Below are positions 22,524 to 29,758 of a stretch of DNA of 33,921 bases, in pieces. Source of the stretch: Verrucomicrobiota bacterium (GTDB lineage Bacteria > Verrucomicrobiota > Verrucomicrobiia > Limisphaerales > JACRJY01); contig JACRJY010000039.1 in the NCBI GenBank assembly GCA_016235585.1, forward strand, positions 1-33,921, given 5' to 3'. The notes under the pieces are model-generated. The model was not told where the DNA came from, made no database searches, and saw nothing but the letters and a program-made list of their open reading frames with translations. Position 1 is the first letter of the stretch. Each line of letters starts with the position of its first letter. A program made the position numbers and the translations under genes.

Positions 22524-24230
22524 TCAATCCACCTGCTCCTTCGGCTCCGGCAGCAGGAAGCTCAAGGCGAGGCCGAGGGCGAACATCGCGGTGCCGACGA
22601 TGGCGGCGGCCTTCGCGACGAACATCGGCGTGGTGCCGCCGAGCAGCGGCGCGAGCCAGTTGCTCGTCACGAACGCCATCGAGGTGCCGATCATGCGTCC
22701 GCCGACGTTGGTCGCAAAACTGCCGCCAGTGCCGCGCAGGTGCAGCGGGAAAACTTTCGGCAGGTATTCGCCCATGTAGCTGAACTGCGCGACGGTCAGA
22801 AAACCCGCGACGGCGATGCCCCACTGGAAAATCTCCGGCTGGGCGTCGAAGAGGAACAGATACGTGAGCGGGAGCACAACGAGGCCGGGAATCTGGAACA
22901 GCCGCAGCAGCGCGCCCCGGCTGATGGACACGGCGAGCAGCAGCGCGAGCGCGATGCGCCCGCCGAGTCCGCCCATCTCCTGCCAGAACTGCACGTCCTT
23001 GCCCTTGGTCTTCACGATGGTGTCGGGGCCTTCCTGTTTCGCGCGGTTCGCGCCGAGCTGGCCGAGCAGCTTCTCGCGGTCGAGCAGCGCCTTCTTCGCG
23101 CCGGGATTGCTCGCGGTGAGTTCGGTGAGTCTGGCGTCGAGGCTGGCGAGCTGTTTGTTGAGCGGTTCAAGCTTGGCCGCGACCGCAGCCTTGTCGGCGT
23201 CGGTGGCCTTGGGGTCGGCCAGCGGTTTTTGCGCGGCGCGCATGGCGATGCGGAGCTTCGCGCGCTGGCCGGACAACTCGCGCAGGCCCGCCACCTCGGT
23301 GCAGGACTTGTCGAACGCGGGGCGGACTTCATCGAGCTGCTTGTTGAAGCCAGCGGCCTCCACTTGGAGCGGCTTCAAAATTTTCTGCTGCTCGGCGAGC
23401 GTGCTCAAACCGGGAACGATGCGGGTTGGCGTGAGTTGCAGCGCGCCAAAAGCCACGCCGTAGGCGCACGCGGAGAGCGCGGCGGTGACGAGCGTGGTGC
23501 GGCGCAGCGCGGGCGAGAAAAGCTCGCCGAAGCTCGCGCGCTTGAGCGTGCCGGCGGCGCGGCGCTCACGCCACACCTTCGACTCCGGCACAAACGGCAG
23601 CAGCAGCGCGATGGGAATCGCCGGGAGCAAACCCGTGATGAGCGTGTAGCGCCAGTCGGCGTGGGCATTGAACGGCTCGGCCACCGGCAGTGCCGGGAGT
23701 GACGCGGCGTTCTTCAGAATCCACCCGTTCACCACCGTGACGAACAGGCCGCCGACGGACGCGAACGCCTGTGTCCAGCCGAGGACTTTTTCCTTGCGGT
23801 GCTTGTCGGGGAAAAGTTCGGCGAGCCACGTGATGGCCGCGACGAATTCAACGCAGACGCCGACGAACGTCGCGCAGCGCCAGAACACAAACCACTCCAG
23901 GCTCGTGCTGAACGCCGCCGCCACGGGCGAGAGCGAATACACCGCGATGCTCAAGGCAAGCACCGTCTTGCGCCCCAGCCGGTCGGTGAGCCAGCCGCCA
24001 ATGAGGCCGAAGACGCCGCCGCTCAAGGCCGCAATCCAGAGCAGGCGCCCCACCCAGGCGGTGACATCAGGATGGCTGGCGGGCAGCTGGAGAATCTCCG
24101 CGATGGCCGGCGCGGCGATGAGCGGCAGCAGCAGCAGCTCGTAGGTGTCGAAGAGGAAGCCGATGGCGGCGACGATGAGGATGAGCCACTCGGTGGTGGT
24201 GAATTTCTGGCCGGGCGCGGAGGAATTCAT
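22524..24230 (-). CDS. MFS sugar-transporter-like permease with a periplasmic coiled-coil insert
   Basis: A 568-residue major facilitator. The first half is typical: TM1 WLILIVAAIGFLFDTYELLLLPL, the GRLLWIAALSGGVFGLIGGWLTDRLGRKT region with the loop 2-3 motif DRLGRK, and a cytoplasmic loop before TM7. TM7 (LVTAALSACAYGVAFGALQ) is followed by about 145 hydrophilic residues (268-412), mainly Leu/Ala/Glu/Lys helix (LNKQLASLDARLTELTASN), before TM8. That loop should be periplasmic, so the insert is an extracytoplasmic coiled-coil. The rest (SYMGEYLPKVFPLHLRG, then TM11-12) is normal. Substrate unknown. TAAATT 6 nt before the ATG suggests a leaderless mRNA. Confidence 0.85.
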   Translation of the reverse strand: MNSSAPGQKFTTTEWLILIVAAIGFLFDTYELLLLPLIAAPAIAEILQLPASHPDVTAWVGRLLWIAALSGGVFGLIGGWLTDRLGRKTVLALSIAVYSLSPVAAAFSTSLEWFVFWRCATFVGVCVEFVAAITWLAELFPDKHRKEKVLGWTQAFASVGGLFVTVVNGWILKNAASLPALPVAEPFNAHADWRYTLITGLLPAIPIALLLPFVPESKVWRERRAAGTLKRASFGELFSPALRRTTLVTAALSACAYGVAFGALQLTPTRIVPGLSTLAEQQKILKPLQVEAAGFNKQLDEVRPAFDKSCTEVAGLRELSGQRAKLRIAMRAAQKPLADPKATDADKAAVAAKLEPLNKQLASLDARLTELTASNPGAKKALLDREKLLGQLGANRAKQEGPDTIVKTKGKDVQFWQEMGGLGGRIALALLLAVSISRGALLRLFQIPGLVVLPLTYLFLFDAQPEIFQWGIAVAGFLTVAQFSYMGEYLPKVFPLHLRGTGGSFATNVGGRMIGTSMAFVTSNWLAPLLGGTTPMFVAKAAAIVGTAMFALGLALSFLLPEPKEQVD

Positions 24231-24341
24231 GGCGCGAATTTATGCCAGCGTTCCCGGCGAGTGGCAAGCGCCGAGATACGTGGACGTATCAAATCGCCCA
24301 TTCGCCAAGGCGGAAGCCTTGGTGGGATGGCAGTCTTCGGA

Positions 24342-26981
24342 TCAAGGAACCAGATACCCGCGAGTCCAATCGGGTTGAGGCGGCAGGTTGCGCGCGTTCA
24401 CCTCGGACTTCCACTGGGAATCACTCTTGCGCGTGGTGGGGCCGAGTTCGAACTCGTAGTGGCTCATGACGGGACCGGCATAAACCGCCACGTCGTTCAA
24501 TCCCAAGTTCACAGCCATGATCAGCAGGTGAATGCGCCCGACTCCTTCGTGGAGAATCGCGCCCGGGTCGCCGACGATATCGTCAGGCGTGTCGGTATGC
24601 ACGTCGGTGACCAAGGCGTCTTCGAGATCGGATTGATCCAAAAAAACTGATGATTGCCGAGTTCTGGCGTTGCGGTAAAACAGTGTTGGATACCAGCCGC
24701 TGTAAGTGCGGACACCAGTATATGCGGCACTGTAGCCTTCGATCACGGTCTGCAAAAAAAACGTTTCATTAGTGGTGAGAGGCTGGCGGTTGAGTTCCTT
24801 GATGGAAATGTCGCGCAACGTGGTCATTTGCGCGGCGAAGTTGTCGAGAAACGTCAGGCGGTTTGAGAAAATTGTTCCAATCGAATACGTGAATGCTGAA
24901 TCAAAGCTGGCATTCGACTCAAAAACGAAATCCCCGGTATCTGGAAGGTTGGCAACCATGTCCATCGTTCGGAGTGCCATGTCTCGCATCCGCTCCCAGA
25001 AGCTCACCCTGGGTTCGATGAACCCATCTGGGTAGGAGCACGCGAGTATTCCCGTATAGGGCTGCTTGGCATAGAGCACGGTGTCGTGGCGCAGTTGAGT
25101 CCATGAGGCCAGTTGCGTGTTGAGTGTTTTCATCGCCCAAGCCCTTGTCCGCATGGCGTCCGGGAATTCCGGCCCGGTGGTCGGGGGTGAAAGCTCGCGG
25201 AGACAACCGAGCCAGCAATTGTAGATGTTGTTGGTCCAGACGGAGGAATTTTGCAGATCAATCACCCGCCGCACAGCCGCCAGATTATGCTGGTAAGGAC
25301 GCCCGTCGCGCCACGGGTGGCCATTCGTGGCCGCAATGCGGGAGGCGATTTCGGGCACGACCTGATTGTTGCCGAGAACCGTGAACGCAACATCCAGGGC
25401 ACTTGGCACGCGCCGCAAAACCTTGTCCTCCACGCCGGGAATGCCGTCTTCATCCCAGATGATTTTGTCGAACACGCATTGCCCCATCGCCCAGGCATCC
25501 ATGACAAAACGCTGTCCTTGGACGGTGAACGACCGGGGCAGTTTGATCTGCTGCCGGGATAGCGGCGACCAGAAGTAACCGCTCTGGATATTCTGCACAC
25601 CAAGCTGGCCCGCCATGATCTGCGACTGAAGGCTCTGAAGCCCAGAGGTGCCCGGCAGGCTGGCGGCTGACTGGATGCCCGCCGTTGCCATGAGATCGTT
25701 CAACTGGGCGAAGTTCAGCGAATCCGGCAGTCCGACAAACATCTGAATCACCTCGTTGAGAAATTTCCAGTTGTTGAGCTGGCCGGAATTGTTCATCAGC
25801 ACGTGCATGGCCGCCGCCCCGGCCAGCTCGCGTGTTGAGTTGTCGCTGGTTGCGCCCGCGAAGCGGAAGTCCATCAGCCCGCACCACATCATGGCGCGGA
25901 AATATCTTTGCAGGCGTTGCGAAGTTTCGTAGTGGCCGCGCACTTGGAATTGGGAAAAATCCACCGAACGGAATGTCCCAAAAGCACTGACGTAGCCCGG
26001 CTGTAAATTGTTGATGGCGGCGAGCGTGGATGAAATCAGTGAATTTTGGCCGAGCGACCCGAAGTTGTCCGTGCCCGTGATCAGGGATCGGGCAACGGCC
26101 AGGAAGTAGTCCGCGTCCTTTACGGCGTTGCGCTGGGTGGTTTCCGACACCTGCGACCATACGCTGGGCACCTGCGCCGCCATGTTTTGGAGGATCGTCT
26201 CCAGGGTCGGCGCGAGGAAAATTTCCTCGATTTCCTCCAGCATGGAGACGTAGGAACGGTGCCAGGCATGCAGCACGGCATCGCAGGAAACAAACACCGG
26301 CAGATCGTCGGTAAAAATCTTGTAGAAAGAATCGGCAAAACTGTCATCACCCAGCCGTGCACTGACCACGAAGCCGTTCGTCTGGAAGATGGCAAGTTCG
26401 TTGGTGTTCAGCCGGAAGTCGGTCAGGCGCGTTTGGGTTGAATTCGTCGCATTGTGCACCGCCGGGTCGAGATTGAATTGATCCCAGAACTCGGCGGTCG
26501 CCGGGTCGAAGGTGATTTGCGGCAGGTAGGCGTTGGTGAGCGGATAGAGATTCGCCAATTCACTCAACGGAAGCTGGCCGGTCAATTGCAGTTGCCGCGC
26601 AAACTCCGTGCTGTAGCCATAGACCGCTTCACCCAGCCGGCTCCCGGCGGTGGCAAGCTTCACATTGGCCACCACTCGGTAGAACGCATGGCCGCTGCCG
26701 GGCGGCGGCACGAGGATTCGCAAAGTTTCATCGGATACCCCGACGCCACCGTTGGCCGGGGCAGTGGCCGACTGCCAGTTCACCATGTTGGTGCTCCACT
26801 GGATCGAGTATTCGGAATACATCGCGCTCACCGGCAACGCCATTTGTGAGCGCAGGCCAACCTCCCATTGAGTGGTTGCTGGCTTGATTTGAAGCGTAAT
26901 TGTGTCGGCAGCAGAACCTGGGTGAGTGGAAAAAAGAAAAGCCACAAGCGCAAAAATCCAAAGATGGACTGGCTGTTTCAT
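24342..26981 (-). CDS. Exported DUF3160 protein with an N-terminal beta domain
   Basis: An 879-residue exported protein. Signal peptide: MKQPVHLWIFALVAFLF and STHPGSA, cleaved before ADTIT. Residues about 30-110 contain SEYSIQWSTNMVNW and GHAFYRVVA, a small beta domain ending in FYRV that is frequent in Verrucomicrobiota. The rest matches DUF3160 (PVFVSCDAVLHAWHRSYVSMLEEIEE, PRSFTVQGQRFVMDAWAMGQCVFD, and a C-terminal region with LHEGVGRIHLLIMAVNLGLNDVAVYAGPVMSHYEF). DUF3160 proteins are large, periplasmic or surface-associated, and of unknown activity. The start at 26981 fits the signal peptide and has an AGGA 9 nt upstream. It shares strand with the PIG-L gene behind it. Confidence 0.85.
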   Translation of the reverse strand: MKQPVHLWIFALVAFLFSTHPGSAADTITLQIKPATTQWEVGLRSQMALPVSAMYSEYSIQWSTNMVNWQSATAPANGGVGVSDETLRILVPPPGSGHAFYRVVANVKLATAGSRLGEAVYGYSTEFARQLQLTGQLPLSELANLYPLTNAYLPQITFDPATAEFWDQFNLDPAVHNATNSTQTRLTDFRLNTNELAIFQTNGFVVSARLGDDSFADSFYKIFTDDLPVFVSCDAVLHAWHRSYVSMLEEIEEIFLAPTLETILQNMAAQVPSVWSQVSETTQRNAVKDADYFLAVARSLITGTDNFGSLGQNSLISSTLAAINNLQPGYVSAFGTFRSVDFSQFQVRGHYETSQRLQRYFRAMMWCGLMDFRFAGATSDNSTRELAGAAAMHVLMNNSGQLNNWKFLNEVIQMFVGLPDSLNFAQLNDLMATAGIQSAASLPGTSGLQSLQSQIMAGQLGVQNIQSGYFWSPLSRQQIKLPRSFTVQGQRFVMDAWAMGQCVFDKIIWDEDGIPGVEDKVLRRVPSALDVAFTVLGNNQVVPEIASRIAATNGHPWRDGRPYQHNLAAVRRVIDLQNSSVWTNNIYNCWLGCLRELSPPTTGPEFPDAMRTRAWAMKTLNTQLASWTQLRHDTVLYAKQPYTGILACSYPDGFIEPRVSFWERMRDMALRTMDMVANLPDTGDFVFESNASFDSAFTYSIGTIFSNRLTFLDNFAAQMTTLRDISIKELNRQPLTTNETFFLQTVIEGYSAAYTGVRTYSGWYPTLFYRNARTRQSSVFLDQSDLEDALVTDVHTDTPDDIVGDPGAILHEGVGRIHLLIMAVNLGLNDVAVYAGPVMSHYEFELGPTTRKSDSQWKSEVNARNLPPQPDWTRGYLVP

Positions 26982-27051
26982 AAGGGCTTTTCCTATGGGA
27001 TGCAGCTTACAGCTGCTTCGGAAAAAGTAAATCACTCGTTCCTGAAAACTT

Positions 27052-27738
27052 TCACAAGATTTCCACCGTCCGGTTATTCATCGCCCACACGGCTTCGGCG
27101 TATTTCACGCCGCAGGATGCGCCGCGATACCGCGCGAGGTTGGCCTTGGCGGTCTGCGAGGCGTCGGGGTCGAACTCGCTGTATTCCTTCTTCCGCACGA
27201 AGGCCATGAGCTGGCCGAGCCACTCCATCGCGGAGGGCCATTCCGCCGAAACGTCCACAAACGTGTTCGGCTCGAAGCCGATGGTGTGGCCGGGGCCGTT
27301 GTCGTAGAGATAAATCTGGCGCGGCACCTTCACCTTGTCGCGGCCAAGGATGCTGCCGGCCTGCTTGAGCGCAATCTTGCTGATGGCCGACGCGGCCTCA
27401 TGGTCGGGATGCCGGTCGTGATGCCACAGCATGAAGGCGACGTCCGGCTGCACGTCAGCGACGACCTCGGCCACGGCGCGCGTGGTCTCGGAGTTGGCGA
27501 GGAAGCGGCCCGAAGCGTATTTGAGGAAGCGCATCTCCGCGCCGACGAAGTGCGCGAGCTGCCGGCTGGTTTCGAGCAGTTCGCGCTCGCGGCCCTGGGC
27601 GGGCGGCCAGTTTGTGTAATCGCCGATGAGCGAGAGAATCACCACGCGGTATTGCTTGCGGACCGCCTGAATCATGATTCCTGGAATTCCGAACACGCAG
27701 TCATCGTAATGCGCGCCGATGGCGAGGAGGGTTTTCAT
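27052..27738 (-). CDS. PIG-L (LmbE) family zinc deacetylase
   Basis: A 228-residue metal-dependent deacetylase of the PIG-L/LmbE/MshB fold, which removes acetyl from N-acetylglucosamine-type amines. Zinc-binding motifs are clear: AHYDD (residues 8-12, here with Tyr in place of the usual Pro of AHPDD) and HHDRHPDHEAA (HPDH motif). The ends are full length. Members act on GlcNAc-inositol, diacetylchitobiose and lipid-linked sugars; no acceptor can be assigned. A promoter TTGATC-17-TAGCTT ends 6 nt before the ATG, so the mRNA is probably leaderless. Confidence 0.9.
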   Translation of the reverse strand: MKTLLAIGAHYDDCVFGIPGIMIQAVRKQYRVVILSLIGDYTNWPPAQGRERELLETSRQLAHFVGAEMRFLKYASGRFLANSETTRAVAEVVADVQPDVAFMLWHHDRHPDHEAASAISKIALKQAGSILGRDKVKVPRQIYLYDNGPGHTIGFEPNTFVDVSAEWPSAMEWLGQLMAFVRKKEYSEFDPDASQTAKANLARYRGASCGVKYAEAVWAMNNRTVEIL

Positions 27739-27744
27739 GGGCGC

Positions 27745-27773
27745 AAGCTAGCGCGCCGGGGAAACCTGATCAA
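27745..27773 (-). promoter_or_regulatory. Promoter of the PIG-L gene, probably leaderless
   Basis: On the minus strand TTGATC (27768-27773) and TAGCTT (27745-27750) are 17 bp apart; the ATG is 6 nt beyond. The -35 box overlaps the first bases of the large palindrome at 27772. Confidence 0.55.
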
Positions 27774-27937
27774 CCACGGAAGACACGGAGCACACGGAAG
27801 GCACGCAGGGAACCCGTCCTCGTTCTCGTCGTCGTCCTCGAACTCCCATGAAAACGAGGACGAGGACGAGAACGAATTGCCAGACCACACTCCTTGAAGA
27901 TTATTCCCCTTCCGTGTGCTCCGTGTCTTCCGTGGTT
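27772..27937. repeat. 166-bp nested palindrome with perfect 30-bp arms
   Basis: The arms 27772-27801 and 27908-27937 are exact inverses (AACCACGGAAGACACGGAGC and on to CACACGGAAGG). Nested within is a second, unrelated hairpin with 20-nt arms: CGTTCTCGTCGTCGTCCTCG (27821-27840) and 27855-27874, two mismatches. The element fills the space between the divergent PIG-L and SDR genes. Confidence 0.9.
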
Positions 27938-27989
27938 CGTCATCAAATGCCGGACTCGACACCGCCGCCGGGTGATTTACACTCGCCGC

Positions 27990-28742
27990 ATGAACCAGAT
28001 TGATTTGCAGGGCAGGAGCGCGATTGTCACCGGCGGCGCGCGTGGCATCGGTCTGGCCATTGCCAAGCGCCTGCTCATCTCCGGCGCGCGCGTGAGCCTG
28101 TGGGATCGCGACGCGGCGGCGCTCGAAGCCGCCGCCAAGGCCATGGCCGGCCATGGGGGCGCGCAAATCCAGGTGGTGGACCTCACCAGCCCCGACGACG
28201 TGAAGGCCGCCGCCGCCGTCGAGCGCAAGCAATACGGCGCTCTGGACATCCTCGTGAACAACGCCGGCATTGCGGGCGTGAACAAGAAAACGTGGGAGCT
28301 TTCGCCGTCCGAGTGGCGCGAAGTGGTGGACTTGGATTTGAACGCCGTCTTCTTCTGCTGCCGCGCCGTGGTGCCGCACATGATGGACAAGAGCTACGGC
28401 CGCATCGTTAACATCGCCTCCATCGCGGGCAAGGAGGGCAACCCCAATGCCTCGCACTACAGCGCGGCCAAGGCGGGTGTCATCGCGCTCAACAAGTCGC
28501 TCGGCAAGGAGCTCGCGCAGTCCGGCGTCCTCGTCAACTGCGTCACGCCTGCCGTCATCCAGACGGACATCCTCAAGCAGCTCACGCAGGAGCACATTGA
28601 CTATCTGCTGTCGAAAATCCCGATGGGCCGCTTCGGCAAAGTCGAGGAGGCGGCGGCGCTCGTCGCGTGGCTGGCGTCGGCGGAATGTTCGTTCAGCACT
28701 GGCGCGGTGTTCGATCTGTCCGGCGGGCGCGCGACGTATTGA
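27990..28742 (+). CDS. Short-chain dehydrogenase/reductase (SDR)
   Basis: A 250-residue classical SDR. It shows the cofactor motif TGGARGIGLAIAK (TGxxxGxG) near residue 13, NNAG (VNNAGIAG) near residue 89, the catalytic Ser (IVNIASIAG), YSAAK with catalytic Tyr and Lys, and PAVIQTDI in place of the usual PG. The Asp of SLWDRD after beta 2 suggests NAD(H) preference. Members oxidise or reduce sugars, acids or fatty-acyl groups; 2-dehydro-3-deoxy-gluconate or galactonate-type sugar metabolism is likely, given the neighbours, but not shown. The ATG at 27990 is used because TACACT ends 6 nt before it, though an in-frame ATG at 27894 lies inside the palindrome. Confidence 0.9.
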   Translation: MNQIDLQGRSAIVTGGARGIGLAIAKRLLISGARVSLWDRDAAALEAAAKAMAGHGGAQIQVVDLTSPDDVKAAAAVERKQYGALDILVNNAGIAGVNKKTWELSPSEWREVVDLDLNAVFFCCRAVVPHMMDKSYGRIVNIASIAGKEGNPNASHYSAAKAGVIALNKSLGKELAQSGVLVNCVTPAVIQTDILKQLTQEHIDYLLSKIPMGRFGKVEEAAALVAWLASAECSFSTGAVFDLSGGRATY

Positions 28743-28800
28743 ATTGCCTTCAATATCTCCCGGCTTCCACTCACCGGACGACATTGCTACGCTCGACACC

Positions 28801-29673
28801 ATGAAAACTTTCTCACGCATCGCTTTCGCTTCCGCCGTTGCGCTGGCGCTGGTTTCCACGGGCTTCGCGGCGGACACGGGCACCGGCGCGAGCTTCAAAG
28901 GCCCGGTCGGCCTCCAGCTCTACAGCCTGCGCGCGCAGTTCACCGCGCACGGCCCGCCCGCCACGCTCGACACGGTGAAGGGCTTCGGCATCCAATACGC
29001 CGAACTGGCCGGCACCTACAATCTCGCGCCGGAAAAAATGAAGGCGCTGCTCGCCGAGCGCGGCATCAAGGCCGTGAGCGGGCATTTCCCCTACAAGAAA
29101 TTCAAGGATGACCCCGAGGCCGTCGCGCAGGAGGCCAAGGCGCTCGGCCTCGAATACGCCGGCTGCGCCTGGGCCGACCACAAAGGCGACCTCGACGAGA
29201 AGCAGGCGCGCGAGATCGCCGCCGTCTTCAACAAGGCGGGCGAGATGCTCGCGCAGCACGGGCTGAAATTTTTCTACCACTGCCACGGCTTCGAGTTTCA
29301 GCCGCACGGCGACGGCACGCTGATGGATTTGATCATCAAGGAGACCAACCCGCAGTATGTGAGCTTCGAGATGGACATCCTCTGGGTCGTGTTCCCCGGC
29401 CACGATCCGGCGAAGCTGCTGGCGAAATATCCCGGCCGCTGGCAGCTCATTCACCTGAAAGACCTCAAGCAAGGCGTCGCCACCGGCTTCCTCACCGGCA
29501 AGACCGACGTGAGCAACGACGTGCCGCTCGGCACCGGCCAGATGAAATGGCCCGCCATCCTCGCCGCCGCCAAGAAGGCGGGCGTGAAATACTATTTCAT
29601 CGAGGACGAGTCGCCATCCTCGGTGGAGCAGATTCCGCAGAGCCTCAAGTTTCTGGAATCGGTGAAGTTTTAA
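28801..29673 (+). CDS. Exported TIM-barrel sugar isomerase/epimerase-like protein
   Basis: A 290-residue xylose-isomerase-like TIM barrel with a signal peptide (MKTFSRIAFASAVALALVST then GFAADT). Barrel landmarks: VGLQLYSLR at the first strand, FGIQYAELAGTYNL, KFFYHCHGFEFQP (metal-region His and Glu), VSFEMDILWVVFPGHDPAKLL, LIHLKDLKQG and a C-terminal YYFIEDES. Exported members of this family are abundant in Verrucomicrobiota and Planctomycetes and may act on sugars or sugar acids in the periplasm, but none has an activity I can name with confidence. A TACGCT box ends 7 nt before the ATG. It follows the SDR in the same direction. Confidence 0.85.
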   Translation: MKTFSRIAFASAVALALVSTGFAADTGTGASFKGPVGLQLYSLRAQFTAHGPPATLDTVKGFGIQYAELAGTYNLAPEKMKALLAERGIKAVSGHFPYKKFKDDPEAVAQEAKALGLEYAGCAWADHKGDLDEKQAREIAAVFNKAGEMLAQHGLKFFYHCHGFEFQPHGDGTLMDLIIKETNPQYVSFEMDILWVVFPGHDPAKLLAKYPGRWQLIHLKDLKQGVATGFLTGKTDVSNDVPLGTGQMKWPAILAAAKKAGVKYYFIEDESPSSVEQIPQSLKFLESVKF

Positions 29674-29758
29674 GGCGCCGGCGGCGCACAACTTTTGTCC
29701 CGCGCCAGACCCTACTATCGCCTTGCCTGCCCGCCGCCCTTTGGCAACATTCGCACCC

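Noticed and set aside
27772..27937. Insertion sequence
   Set aside because: Despite perfect 30-bp inverted ends, the 106-bp interior cannot encode a transposase and holds only another hairpin.
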